A DNA stretch of 26,571 nt from an uncultured Eubacterium sp. (GTDB lineage Bacteria; Bacillota; Clostridia; Lachnospirales; Lachnospiraceae), in assembly GCA_900547255.1 (NCBI GenBank), contig URGC01000020.1:1-26571 (forward strand). The letters run 5' to 3'. The position numbers and the translations under genes are program-made. This document shows, piece after piece, positions 1-8,473 of this stretch (position 1 is the first letter of the stretch; every line of letters starts with the position of its first letter). The notes beneath the pieces were generated by a model. The model worked only from the letters and a program-made list of their open reading frames with translations, had not been told where the DNA came from and did no database searches.

Positions 1-1
1 C

Positions 2-214
2 GACAATCACACATTATATTATATACAGAATAAAAAACTATTTATAGCTTTTCCGAAAATAGATAAAAAAGCAAATCCTAAAAATTATATGGCTGAAAAT
101 GTAGATTTTAATTGGCTTTATAAAAGAACCAAAATATTGTATGAAATTGTTATAGATATAATATTTAAAAACATGTTACAATATGATAATTATGAATTTA
201 ATAAGCATTTTTAA
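2..214 (+). CDS. C-terminal end of an unrecognised protein (partial)
   Basis: An open frame enters from the left edge and stops with TAA at 212-214, giving the last 70 residues of a protein whose start lies outside the window. The translation is rich in Lys, Asn, Ile and Tyr and ends in YEFNKHF. I recognise no domain. The stretch is far more AT-rich than the genes to its right, and it converges on a truncated hom gene with which it shares a terminator. This suggests the edge of a recently acquired segment. That it is coding rests on frame continuity, the stop and the terminator just behind it. Confidence 0.5.
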   Translation, partial: DNHTLYYIQNKKLFIAFPKIDKKANPKNYMAENVDFNWLYKRTKILYEIVIDIIFKNMLQYDNYEFNKHF

Positions 215-228
215 AAAGGTAAACAAAT

Positions 229-256
229 AAAAGTAGTACAAAGGAGTACTACTTTT
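229..256. terminator. Bidirectional intrinsic terminator between the left-edge gene and hom
   Basis: Perfect 11-bp inverted repeat (AAAAGTAGTAC at 229-239, its complement at 246-256) with a 6-base loop. T-rich tracts follow on both strands. The right arm overlaps the stop codon of the minus-strand hom gene, and the hairpin lies 14 bases after the stop of the plus-strand gene, so it can serve both. Confidence 0.75.
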
Positions 257-977
257 ATTTATCCTGTTCATCCACCCATTTTGCAAAATCTTCATTAGAA
301 ATCTTTGTTATTCCCTCTGTATACACTTCCTCGAATTTCACTGTATTTCCAAATGCAAGTGATGTAAGAATTGCTATTTTTCTGCATGCATCGTAACCCT
401 CAACATCAGCCTCTGGATTTCTTTCTGCATATCCGAGTGCCTGTGCCTCTTTAAGAACCTCCTGATATGAGATTCCCTCTCTGCTCATCTTAGTAAGAAT
501 ATAGTTAGTTGTTCCATTAAGAATACCTGTTATCTTAGTAATCTCATCTGCTGTAAGAGACTGGTTTAATGGTCTTATAATAGGAATACCTCCACCAACT
601 GATGCCTCGAACATGAAATTTAACTTTCTCTCCTTTGCCATCTCAAGAAGCTCTGGGCCATGTGCCGCAACAAGTGCTTTGTTAGATGTACATACGCTCT
701 TTCCTGCCTCAAGAGCTTTCTTAACAAATGTAAATGCTGGCTCAACGCCTCCCATAACCTCTACGACAACATCTATCTCATCATCATTAATGATATCATC
801 AATATTATGTACAATCTTTTCCTGAATTGGGTCTCCCGGAAAATCTCTTATATCTAATACACTCTTAACCTCAATAGGCTGTCCTGCTCTTGTTGCAATT
901 GATGCACTGTTAGTTGCCAATACCTCAACAACTCCTGAGCCAACTGTTCCATAGCCTAATACTGCAATTTTTGCCAT
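255..977 (-). CDS. hom: Homoserine dehydrogenase, C-terminally truncated
   Basis: Homoserine dehydrogenase reduces aspartate semialdehyde to homoserine with NAD(P)H, the branch point to threonine and methionine. The Rossmann motif GYGTVGSG is at residues 8-15. SNKALVA at 98-104, EASVGGGIPIIRPL at 124-137 and GILNGTTNYI at 151-160 are all family signatures, and the two lysines expected in the active site are present (K100, and K200 in ACRKIAIL). The protein stops at residue 240, whereas family members have 400-430. The end of the catalytic domain and the C-terminal ACT domain are missing, and no other frame downstream restores them. The last residues (about 231-240) lead straight into a terminator. 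It starts with ATG after AGGAAAGGA and lies 26 bases behind pheB, so the two are probably co-transcribed. It is probably inactive or altered; a full-length hom may exist elsewhere. Confidence 0.85.
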   Translation of the reverse strand: MAKIAVLGYGTVGSGVVEVLATNSASIATRAGQPIEVKSVLDIRDFPGDPIQEKIVHNIDDIINDDEIDVVVEVMGGVEPAFTFVKKALEAGKSVCTSNKALVAAHGPELLEMAKERKLNFMFEASVGGGIPIIRPLNQSLTADEITKITGILNGTTNYILTKMSREGISYQEVLKEAQALGYAERNPEADVEGYDACRKIAILTSLAFGNTVKFEEVYTEGITKISNEDFAKWVDEQDK

Positions 978-1003
978 TTTGTCAATTCCTTTCCTGTAGC
1001 AGA

Positions 1004-1444
1004 TTACTCTCTGCTTAATATCTTAAGATATCGCACACCTTCAAGCGTTTCAATCTCTTCAAGCATTATAGCCGAATCTCCTGTAGTAGGAAGAATATCC
1101 ACACTTAATGTTAATGATGCAATTCCATTAACCGGTATAGTCTGATGTATCGTAAGAATATTTGCCTTAAACTGTGCTATCTTATTAAGCACAACCGATA
1201 AAAGACCCGGCTCATCATCCATCGATAATACAAATGTTATCGTCTTTCCTTTAACATTGTCTCTAAAAGGAAATATATCATCTTTGTATTTGTAATATGA
1301 GCTTCTGCTGATTCCTATCTGTTCTGTAGCATCTGCAATAGACATATTCTTAGTCTCTATAAGTCTGTTTACTTCTGCAACCTTTATAAGAACTTCCGGA
1401 AGAGCTTTTTTTCTTACAACATAATACTTACTCTCTTCAGCCAT
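1004..1444 (-). CDS. pheB: ACT domain-containing protein of the PheB family
   Basis: A 146-residue protein matching the PheB/UPF0735 family in length and layout. The N-terminal part looks like a helix-turn-helix segment (about residues 30-58, containing GISRSSYYKYKDDIFPF). A single ACT domain follows (about 68-146, beginning GKTITFVLSMDDEPGLLS). ACT domains bind amino acids allosterically, so a sensory or regulatory role in aspartate-family or aromatic amino acid metabolism is likely; the exact function is not established. It lies directly upstream of hom, an arrangement I recall from related genomes. The start is ATG with GAAAGG 11 bases upstream. A sigma-70 promoter and a foldable leader precede it. 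Confidence 0.8.
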   Translation of the reverse strand: MAEESKYYVVRKKALPEVLIKVAEVNRLIETKNMSIADATEQIGISRSSYYKYKDDIFPFRDNVKGKTITFVLSMDDEPGLLSVVLNKIAQFKANILTIHQTIPVNGIASLTLSVDILPTTGDSAIMLEEIETLEGVRYLKILSRE

Positions 1445-1462
1445 ATATTATTATGCCTTTCT

Positions 1463-1514
1463 TTGTCCATCTTAGACGTACAAATGTATTTTAGTGTTCG
1501 TCTGCGGTGGACAA
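1463..1514 (-). promoter_or_regulatory. Foldable leader of the pheB-hom transcript
   Basis: Nested inverted repeats: TTGTCCA at 1463-1469 pairs with TGGACAA at 1508-1514 (7 bp), and AGACG at 1474-1478 with CGTCT at 1499-1503 (5 bp), separated by a 4x4 internal loop. The structure lies between the promoter at 1533-1561 and the pheB start, so it is in the 5' UTR. No T-tract follows, so it is not a plain terminator. A regulatory role is inferred only from position. Confidence 0.4.
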
Positions 1515-1532
1515 TTGTTTCTCATAGATGGA

Positions 1533-1561
1533 ATATTAGCACATAACACTGAATAAATCAA
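1533..1561 (-). promoter_or_regulatory. Sigma-70-type promoter of pheB-hom
   Basis: On the minus strand, -35 TTGATT (1556-1561) and -10 TAATAT (1533-1538) are separated by exactly 17 bases, and the -10 is preceded by an extended TGC. It points to pheB, about 90 bases away, and starts just after the upstream malQ terminator. Confidence 0.7.
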
Positions 1562-1568
1562 GCAAAAA

Positions 1569-1617
1569 ATGGGGCTGTCGCTTTAACGATTGAAAATCGT
1601 TGAGGCGACAGTCCCAT
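1569..1617 (-). terminator. Terminator of the secA-prfB-cheW-malQ operon
   Basis: A long inverted repeat with arms 1569-1590 and 1596-1617 and a 5-base loop, followed on the minus strand by a run of six T. It lies 24 bases after the malQ stop. Three positions are G-U pairs when read as plus-strand RNA but A-C mismatches on the minus strand; the T-run nevertheless assigns it to malQ. Confidence 0.75.
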
Positions 1618-1640
1618 TAAATTAATCATTATATTGATTA

Positions 1641-3254
1641 TTATAGATTCTCTCTTCCAAATACACTTGCAAGATAACGCATATCATTGATATGGCTCTC
1701 ATTAAGCGCACCTGATGTCATTCTCCACTTCCAGTTGATTCCAAGGCTTGATGGCAGATTCATTCTTGCCCAGTTGCCAAGCTTTAAGATATCCTGTGTA
1801 GCGAATACGCAAAGACAGGCAACACTTCCATATCCTGCACGGAATACTTTGTCAACCATAGCACCTCTGTCTCTTGTATCAAGGTAATCGAAAGCATATC
1901 CAAGCTCCCACTCACCATGATCCTGAAAATATCCCATAAGTGTCTCATTATCATGTGTGCCGCCATATACAACACAGTTAGTCTTATAATTAAAAGGAAG
2001 ATGTGGATTCTTGCGGTCTCCACCAAATGCAAATTCAAGCACCTTCATAGATGGATACTGGTTATCCTCCAATATCTTATCCACCTCAGGAAGCGATACT
2101 CCCAGATCCTCAGCAATAATCTTCTTATCGCCGATAGCCTCATTGATGGCATCAAGAAGCTTCTGACCCGGTCCCTGCATATATGTACCCTGTCTGGCAT
2201 CTGGCATGTCAGCCGGTATTGTGTAATATTTAACAATTCCGATAAAGTGGTCTATACGGATAACATCATAGATTCTCGCAGAATGCTGCATACGCTTCTT
2301 CCACCATGTAAATCCATCATTCTCCATCTTATCCCAGTCATATAATGGATTACCCCACTTCTGACCGGCATCAGAGAATGCATCTGGTGGTACTCCGGCA
2401 ACTTTGACAGGTGTAAGATTCTCATCTAACAGGAACTGTCCGCTGTTAGCCCATACATCTGCGCTGTCATAGCCCATATATATAGGAATATCACCGATTA
2501 TATCAATATGCTTATCATTGGCATACTGCTTCAATGCCATCCACTGCTTATCAAATTCATACTGGACAAACTTCCAGAAATCAATGTCTTCTTTAAGAAG
2601 CTCTGTATACTTAGCCATGCCTTCCGGTGTACGGAATCTTATATCATCATCCCATTCGCCCCATGACTTATTATCAAAATGAGCTTTAACAGCCATGAAC
2701 AGGCTGTAATCATCAAGCCATTCTGCATTGTCACGGCAGAAATTGTCATATTTTTTATATTCTGGAAGTCCCTTGGCAAGCTTAGTCTTACTCTCAGCTA
2801 TAACCTTGTCAAATCTTTCAAAAGCAGACCTTAACACATCAAATCTGTTGTTATAGACTTTCTCGTAACTTACGTAATTCTCATTGCCGATTCCATAGTC
2901 TCTTGCCTGAAAATATCTTCCAGCAAGTGCATCTTCCTCGGAAACCTGCACAGGAACAAGTCCATCTCCCCAGTCGTGGGATATAAGCTCTGATTTTAAC
3001 AGAAGCCCCTCCTCAACAAGAATGTCAAGATCTATAAAATATGGATTACCTGCAAATGCAGAATATGACTGGTATGGGCTGTCTCCATATGTAGTAGGTC
3101 CTAAAGGAAGAACCTGCCAGTACTTATGATTACATGCTCTTACAAAATCAACAAAATCATATGCCGCTTTGCCAAATGTTCCTATACCATATGGTGATGG
3201 CAGGCTGCTGACTGCCATCAGAATACCTGCTGACCTATCTATTGTCTTTGCCAT
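1641..3254 (-). CDS. malQ: 4-alpha-glucanotransferase (amylomaltase, GH77)
   Basis: MalQ transfers alpha-1,4-glucan segments between maltodextrins in the cytoplasm and releases glucose, allowing use of starch breakdown products and glycogen turnover. The 537-residue length is normal for bacterial GH77 enzymes. Catalytic elements in order: the nucleophile region VIRIDHF with D335, the acid/base region IIAEDLG with E382, and GTHDNET with D435. The start of the chain (AGILMAVSSLPSPYGIG) is also typical. The ATG overlaps the cheW stop by one base (TAATG), with GGAGG inside the cheW 3' end, so translation is probably coupled. Last gene of the secA operon. Its linkage to cheW is unusual functionally, but spacing supports co-transcription. 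Confidence 0.95.
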   Translation of the reverse strand: MAKTIDRSAGILMAVSSLPSPYGIGTFGKAAYDFVDFVRACNHKYWQVLPLGPTTYGDSPYQSYSAFAGNPYFIDLDILVEEGLLLKSELISHDWGDGLVPVQVSEEDALAGRYFQARDYGIGNENYVSYEKVYNNRFDVLRSAFERFDKVIAESKTKLAKGLPEYKKYDNFCRDNAEWLDDYSLFMAVKAHFDNKSWGEWDDDIRFRTPEGMAKYTELLKEDIDFWKFVQYEFDKQWMALKQYANDKHIDIIGDIPIYMGYDSADVWANSGQFLLDENLTPVKVAGVPPDAFSDAGQKWGNPLYDWDKMENDGFTWWKKRMQHSARIYDVIRIDHFIGIVKYYTIPADMPDARQGTYMQGPGQKLLDAINEAIGDKKIIAEDLGVSLPEVDKILEDNQYPSMKVLEFAFGGDRKNPHLPFNYKTNCVVYGGTHDNETLMGYFQDHGEWELGYAFDYLDTRDRGAMVDKVFRAGYGSVACLCVFATQDILKLGNWARMNLPSSLGINWKWRMTSGALNESHINDMRYLASVFGRENL

Positions 3255-3715
3255 TACTGCATATCCTCCGTCATCTTCTTAATACTCTCTGCCTCCTGGT
3301 CTGTGAGTAGCTTCTCTACGTCAAGAAGTATAATAAGATCTTTGCCAACATGGGCTACTCTGTCCATAAATCTGGTATCATCATTGTTAATGATTGATGG
3401 CATATTAACAATATCCTCGCTGTCAATATCGCCTATCTCCATAACCTCATCAACCTCAAGCGCAAGCTTTACTGCTCCAGTATCAATGATGATAGAGCCA
3501 TCAGTAAATGTCTCATCCTTCATATTAAACTTTCTTTTAAGACTGTACACTGGAATAACTTCTCCTCTAAGGTTAACTATTCCTTTAATATATGCTGTAG
3601 CATTAGGAACTGGTACAATGCTTATCTGCTTTTCGATAGACTGTACCACATTGATATCTACGCCGAATAACTGCCCTTCAATCTTGAATACTACTGGTTT
3701 AATATAATCCGCCAT
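3254..3715 (-). CDS. cheW: Chemotaxis coupling protein CheW
   Basis: CheW bridges methyl-accepting chemoreceptors and the CheA kinase in receptor arrays at the cytoplasmic face of the membrane. The 153-residue protein is one CheW domain: the conserved IKGIVNLRGEVIPVYSL segment (about residues 43-59) and the later EVDEVMEI and ILLDVEKLL segments match. It lies 41 bases behind prfB and overlaps malQ by one base. It is a lone cheW outside any visible chemotaxis cluster, placed in a secretion/translation operon, so it is probably constitutively expressed. Its presence implies a chemotactic organism. It could alternatively serve a specialised receptor array. Confidence 0.9.
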   Translation of the reverse strand: MADYIKPVVFKIEGQLFGVDINVVQSIEKQISIVPVPNATAYIKGIVNLRGEVIPVYSLKRKFNMKDETFTDGSIIIDTGAVKLALEVDEVMEIGDIDSEDIVNMPSIINNDDTRFMDRVAHVGKDLIILLDVEKLLTDQEAESIKKMTEDMQ

Positions 3716-3756
3716 GAGCCACCATACCTTTCTTTAAATGTTAATCATTAGTTAAT

Positions 3757-4881
3757 TTACTTATCATCTTCCGTCTTACCTGTGCTTATCCAGTTAAGAT
3801 ATGCATTGATAAACGGATTAATATTGCCATCAAGCACACTCTGTGCATTACCTATATCCTTATTAGTCCTGTGGTCTTTAACCATAGTATAAGGCTGAAG
3901 TATATAACTTCTTATCTGGCTTCCGAAATTAATGTCCTTGACATCTCCACGGATATCAGATGATTTCTGTTCGTTCTCCTGCTGCTTCAAAAGATACAGT
4001 TTAGCCTTCAACATCTGCATAGCTTTATCTTTATTCTGATGCTGTGAACGCTCATTCTGGCACTGTACAACTATACCTGTAGGAAGATGTGTAATTCGTA
4101 TCGCTGAAGATGTCTTGTTGATATGCTGTCCACCAGCTCCGCTTGAGCGGTATGTATCAATTCTCAAATCATCTTCATTAATCTCTATATCTATATTGGT
4201 ATCTATATCTGGCATAACATCGCATGAAACGAATGATGTCTGTCTCTTACCAGCCGCATTAAAAGGCGATATACGCACAAGTCTGTGAACGCCATGCTCT
4301 GATTTGAGATGTCCATACGCATTCTCTCCTGATATCTCTATTGTGACTGATTTGATACCAGCCTCCTCACCTTCAAGATAATCAAGCGTCTCTGTCGTAT
4401 ATCCGTTGGCATCTGCCCATCTTGTATACATTCTGTATAACATCTGGCACCAGTCACAGCTCTCTGTTCCACCAGCTCCTGCGTGGAGTGTAAGAATCGC
4501 ATTATTCTTATCATATTCGCCTGATAACAGTGTCTCTATCCTCAGTTCCTCAAGCTTTGTCTCTACAGTTGTAACCTCATTCTCAATATCTGGAACAAGA
4601 GAAGTGTCATTTTCTTCCTCTGCCATCTCTATAAGTGTATTGGCATCCTCAATTCCCTGCTCTAATTCTTTATATTTCTCAAATGAGCTTTTAAGACCTT
4701 TAAGTTCTTTCATAGTGACCTGCGACTTATCAGGATCATCCCAGAAACCGGGAGCTTCCATACTCGCTTCCAGTTCCTGAATCCTTTTCTGCTTATTGTC
4801 AAGGTCGAGAGAGACTTTTATCTGCTCCATCGGTTTAGCAAAACCTGCTATCTTTAATCTGTACTGATCTAATTCTACCAA
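3757..4881 (-). CDS. prfB: Peptide chain release factor 2 (no programmed frameshift)
   Basis: RF2 recognises UGA and UAA in the ribosomal A site and triggers peptide release. The stop-codon reading motif is visible as VRISPFNAAGKRQTSF (SPF, not the PxT of RF1), and the catalytic GGQ lies in SSGAGGQHINKTSSAIR. Length 374 is normal. The chain is open in one frame from a TTG start (AAAGGGG seven bases upstream, overlapping the secA stop). The 25 residues that precede LDLDNKQKRI correspond to the segment normally ahead of the UGA frameshift in prfB; here no in-frame UGA exists. The gene lies 12 bases behind secA in the same operon. Confidence 0.95.
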   Translation of the reverse strand: MVELDQYRLKIAGFAKPMEQIKVSLDLDNKQKRIQELEASMEAPGFWDDPDKSQVTMKELKGLKSSFEKYKELEQGIEDANTLIEMAEEENDTSLVPDIENEVTTVETKLEELRIETLLSGEYDKNNAILTLHAGAGGTESCDWCQMLYRMYTRWADANGYTTETLDYLEGEEAGIKSVTIEISGENAYGHLKSEHGVHRLVRISPFNAAGKRQTSFVSCDVMPDIDTNIDIEINEDDLRIDTYRSSGAGGQHINKTSSAIRITHLPTGIVVQCQNERSQHQNKDKAMQMLKAKLYLLKQQENEQKSSDIRGDVKDINFGSQIRSYILQPYTMVKDHRTNKDIGNAQSVLDGNINPFINAYLNWISTGKTEDDK

Positions 4882-4893
4882 GACCGCACCCCT

Positions 4894-7458
4894 TTATGCC
4901 TTTCTACCACAACAGTTCTTATACTTTAATCCACTTCCACATGGGCATGGATCATTAGGATATACCTTCTTCTCTGTACGCTTAACACTTGTCTTAGTTG
5001 CAGAATCATCCTTATTAGTTCCTGTAACTTTAGCAACCTGCTCACGCTCTACCTTCTGCTCTACCTGAATATGCATAAGAAGTCTTACTGTATCTTCTGT
5101 GATACCCCGTGACATCTCATCGAACATATCATATCCCATCATCTTGTATGCAACAACTGGATCTCTCTGTCCATATGCCTGAAGACCGATACCCTGCTTT
5201 AACTGATCCATGTCATCGATATGATCCATCCACTTACGGTCAATTACCTTAAGTAATACCACTCGCTCGATTTCTCTTATCTGCTCTGGATCTGGGAATA
5301 AAGCTTCCTTCTCCTCGTAAAGCTTAACTGCCTTCTCCTTCAATGAGTGAATAAGCTCATTCTTATTCTTAACAGAATCGTCTAACTTTACAGGCTCGAT
5401 TGGAATAGTAGGAAGAAGCAGCTCATTAAGCTCATCATAATCCCACTCTGTTGAGTCCTTATCATCATTAATACATCTGTTAACTGTGTTCTCAACAAAG
5501 TCTGTTACCATCTTGATAATAGACTTTCTCATGCTCTCGCCATTAAGGACTCTGTTTCTCTCAGCGTAGATAATCTCACGCTGCTCGTTCATAACCTGGT
5601 CATACTGAAGTAAGTGGCTTCTTATACCATAGTTATTAGTCTCTATCTTCTTCTGTGCTCCTTCAATAGCACTGCTTAACATCTTATGCTCAATTCTCTC
5701 ATACTCATCAATGTTAAGTGCATTAAATACATTGATAAGTCTCTCCTGAGCGAACAGCTTCATAAGGTCATCCTCAAGAGATATATAGAATCTTGATTCA
5801 CCTGGGTCACCCTGACGACCAGCACGACCACGGAGCTGGTTATCAATACGACGGCTCTCATGTCTTTCTGTACCGATTATCTTAAGACCGCCAACAGCTC
5901 TTGCTTCCTCATCAAGCTTGATATCTGTACCTCTACCAGCCATGTTAGTAGCGATAGTAACTGCGCCATGCTTACCAGCCTGAGCAACAATCTCAGCTTC
6001 CTTCTCATGGAACTTGGCATTCAGTACGTTATGAGGAATACCTTCTTTTCTTAACATCTCACTTAAAAGTTCTGATGTCTCAATTGTTATAGTACCGACA
6101 AGCACTGGCTGTCCCTTCTCATATGACTCCTTAACAGAATCAATTACAGCTTTGAACTTACCACGCTTTGTCTTATAAACTGCATCATTATAATCAATTC
6201 TTGCAACCGGCTTATTAGTAGGAACTTCAACAACGTCCATGTTATATATCTCACGGAACTCCTTCTCCTCTGTTAAAGCTGTACCTGTCATACCAGCCTT
6301 CTTCTCAAACTTATTGAAGAAATTCTGGAATGTGATTGTTGCAAGAGTCTTACTCTCTCTCTTAACCTTAACATGCTCTTTAGCTTCGATAGCCTGATGA
6401 AGTCCGTCAGAATATCTTCTACCTGGCATGATACGGCCTGTAAACTCATCTACAATAAGAATCTCGTCATCTTTAACTACATAATCTCTGTCTCTGAACA
6501 TAAGATTATGCGCTCTTAATGCAAGTATGATATTATGCTGTATCTCTAAGTTCTCAGGGTCAGCATAGTTATCTATATGGAAGAACTGCTCTACCTTGTG
6601 GATACCCTGCTCAGTAAGATTGACAACCTTGTCCTTCTCGTTAACAACAAAGTCACCATCTTCCTCTATCTCTTCATTCATAAGAGCCTTTGCCTGGGTC
6701 ATCTCTCCGTGGTACTCGCCTCTCTCTAACTGTCTTGCAAGTACATCGCATAACTCATAAAGCTTAGTTGATTTACCGCTCTGTCCAGAGATAATAAGAG
6801 GTGTTCTTGCCTCATCAATAAGTACTGAATCGACCTCATCAATGATACAATACTTGAGCTTACGAAGAACAAGCTGTTCCTTGTAAATCGCCATGTTATC
6901 ACGAAGATAGTCAAATCCAAGTTCGTTATTAGTTACATATGTAATGTCACATGCGTACGCTGCTCTTCTCTCTTCTGGTGTAAGGTCATTGAGTACGACA
7001 CCAACTGTAAGTCCGAGGAACTGATGAATCTGTCCCATCCACTCGGCATCACGCTTAGCAAGGTAATCATTAACTGTTACGATAAGGACTCCTTCCTCTG
7101 TAAGTGCATTAAGATATGCAGGAAGTGTAGATACAAGAGTTTTACCTTCACCTGTTCTCATCTCAGCGATACGTCCCTGATGAAGAATAACACCACCAAT
7201 AATCTGGACACGGTAATGTTCCATTCCAAGCACTCTCTTACCAGCCTCACGCACTACTGCGTATGCTTCTGGAAGAAGGTCATCTAATGTCTCGCCCCTC
7301 TTTAATCTATCTTTGAATTCTATTGTCTTTGCTTTAAGTTCATCATCTGTAAGCTGAGCCATAGCATCATGGTAACTCTCAACCTTATTAACAATTGGCA
7401 TAATACGCTTTAATTCATGTTCGCTATGTGTGCCAAATAACTTCTGTGCTAAATTCAT
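4894..7458 (-). CDS. secA: Preprotein translocase ATPase SecA
   Basis: SecA pushes unfolded preproteins through SecYEG using ATP. The 854-residue chain carries MRTGEGKT (Walker A, residues 100-107), DEVD (Walker B, 207-210), the preprotein cross-linking region, helicase-like nucleotide-binding fold 2 with NMAGRGTDIKL, and a C-terminal zinc-binding tail CPCGSGLKYKNCC for SecB/ribosome contact. The start is ATG at 7456-7458, where AAGGAGA precedes at good spacing and the protein begins MNLAQKLFG as in the family. An open frame extends 47 codons further upstream, but that part is promoter and leader. First gene of the secA-prfB-cheW-malQ operon. Confidence 0.97.
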   Translation of the reverse strand: MNLAQKLFGTHSEHELKRIMPIVNKVESYHDAMAQLTDDELKAKTIEFKDRLKRGETLDDLLPEAYAVVREAGKRVLGMEHYRVQIIGGVILHQGRIAEMRTGEGKTLVSTLPAYLNALTEEGVLIVTVNDYLAKRDAEWMGQIHQFLGLTVGVVLNDLTPEERRAAYACDITYVTNNELGFDYLRDNMAIYKEQLVLRKLKYCIIDEVDSVLIDEARTPLIISGQSGKSTKLYELCDVLARQLERGEYHGEMTQAKALMNEEIEEDGDFVVNEKDKVVNLTEQGIHKVEQFFHIDNYADPENLEIQHNIILALRAHNLMFRDRDYVVKDDEILIVDEFTGRIMPGRRYSDGLHQAIEAKEHVKVKRESKTLATITFQNFFNKFEKKAGMTGTALTEEKEFREIYNMDVVEVPTNKPVARIDYNDAVYKTKRGKFKAVIDSVKESYEKGQPVLVGTITIETSELLSEMLRKEGIPHNVLNAKFHEKEAEIVAQAGKHGAVTIATNMAGRGTDIKLDEEARAVGGLKIIGTERHESRRIDNQLRGRAGRQGDPGESRFYISLEDDLMKLFAQERLINVFNALNIDEYERIEHKMLSSAIEGAQKKIETNNYGIRSHLLQYDQVMNEQREIIYAERNRVLNGESMRKSIIKMVTDFVENTVNRCINDDKDSTEWDYDELNELLLPTIPIEPVKLDDSVKNKNELIHSLKEKAVKLYEEKEALFPDPEQIREIERVVLLKVIDRKWMDHIDDMDQLKQGIGLQAYGQRDPVVAYKMMGYDMFDEMSRGITEDTVRLLMHIQVEQKVEREQVAKVTGTNKDDSATKTSVKRTEKKVYPNDPCPCGSGLKYKNCCGRKA

Positions 7459-7496
7459 TACATATATCTCCTTATAAAAGCTAAAATCACTAAGTA

Positions 7497-7525
7497 ATTG
7501 TAACACTAAACACTTATTTAGGCAA
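7497..7525 (-). promoter_or_regulatory. Sigma-70-type promoter of the secA operon
   Basis: -35 TTGCCT (7520-7525) and -10 TACAAT (7497-7502) are spaced by 17 bases on the minus strand. The -10 lies 38 bases upstream of the secA start, leaving a short leader with the ribosome binding site. Confidence 0.7.
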
Positions 7526-7554
7526 GTTTGCGGATATAAAATAAGAAACGAATA

Positions 7555-7587
7555 CAGCGGTGGCAAACCTAGAGTTTTCCACCGCTG
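7555..7587 (-). terminator. Terminator behind hpf
   Basis: CAGCGGTGG (7555-7563) pairs with CCACCGCTG (7579-7587), continued by AAAC/GTTT (7565-7568 with 7574-7577). On the minus strand a T-rich but interrupted tract follows. It separates hpf from the secA promoter. Confidence 0.65.
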
Positions 7588-7642
7588 ATAAATCTGCAAT
7601 ATTCAATTTAGAATTATTTAATAATTATAATTCTCCTGACAA

Positions 7643-8173
7643 TTAATCAAGTTCTGGTTCAATAAGACCAAATGTGTTGCCTTTTCTCTTATATACTACA
7701 TTAACTTCATTAGTCTCTGCATTCAGGAATACAAAGAAGTTATGTCCAAGAAGTTCCATCTGTACACATGCTTCTTCTGGAACCATAGGCTTAATGCCAA
7801 ATCTCTTAGATCTGATAATCTTAATATCTTCTTCGTCATCATAATCTTTCTCAACAAACTCTGGAGCAAATTCTGCTGCATTCTGCTGCTTGTCTACAAT
7901 CTTATTCTTATACTTCTTTAACTGACGCTCGATAACTTCCTCAACAAGGTCGATTGATACATACATATCGCTGCTTACCTGTTCGCTTCTTATAATGCTG
8001 CCCTTAACTGGAATAGTTACCTCAATCTTCTGTCTTTCCTTCTCAACACTTAATGTTACATTAACCTCTGTCTCTGCGGCAAAGAATCTGTCAAGTTTAC
8101 CGAGTTTTTCTTCTACTGCTGTCTTTAAGCCTTCTGTTACGTCAATATTTCTTCCTGTTATTATAAAACGCAT
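7643..8173 (-). CDS. hpf: Ribosome hibernation promoting factor, long form
   Basis: Long-form HPF binds the 30S subunit and dimerises 70S ribosomes into inactive 100S particles in stationary phase or stress. The N-terminal ribosome-binding domain (about residues 1-95, starting MRFIITGRNIDVTEGLK) is joined by a charged linker to the C-terminal dimerisation domain (about 120-176, RSKRFGIKPMVPEEA through NTFGLIEPE). The length of 176 is typical. I place the start at ATG 8171-8173, nine bases after AAAGGAG; a TTG three codons earlier abuts the ribosome binding site. It has its own promoter and terminator. Neighbourhood with secA is common in Firmicutes. Confidence 0.93.
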   Translation of the reverse strand: MRFIITGRNIDVTEGLKTAVEEKLGKLDRFFAAETEVNVTLSVEKERQKIEVTIPVKGSIIRSEQVSSDMYVSIDLVEEVIERQLKKYKNKIVDKQQNAAEFAPEFVEKDYDDEEDIKIIRSKRFGIKPMVPEEACVQMELLGHNFFVFLNAETNEVNVVYKRKGNTFGLIEPELD

Positions 8174-8249
8174 GATGTCCAACTCCTTTATTATGTATTC
8201 ACGATTGTGAGGCCTGTCCTCCTTATTAGCTCCCTCACTTGATATCGTT

Positions 8250-8277
8250 ATTATAACACAATTTACGTATTATACAA
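8250..8277 (-). promoter_or_regulatory. Promoter of hpf
   Basis: -35 TTGTAT (8272-8277) and perfect -10 TATAAT (8250-8255) with a 16-base spacer on the minus strand, about 75 bases before the hpf start. The intervening leader contains a second GGAGG (around 8218-8223). Confidence 0.55.
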
Positions 8278-8473
8278 GTAAAATTCTCGCAATTTATACT
8301 TTTTTCACATAATTAACAATCAAATACCGGTGTTTTCTAACCCTTTGTCCATTAACTCATTTGTCAATAGAATTCCGCAAATTCCAACACTTGTAAACAC
8401 GATTTAGGAATATGCACGAATTTTTTATATTGTATTTTTAATGTAAATCACGATTAAATGTGTGTAAAACTTT

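Noticed and set aside
1784..2345. Open frames on both strands inside malQ
   Set aside because: They are shadows of the malQ reading frame, without ribosome binding sites or recognisable products.
7459..7599. N-terminal 47-residue extension of SecA
   Set aside because: It overlaps the promoter at 7497-7525 and has no ribosome binding site; the family start and AGGAG place the start at 7458.
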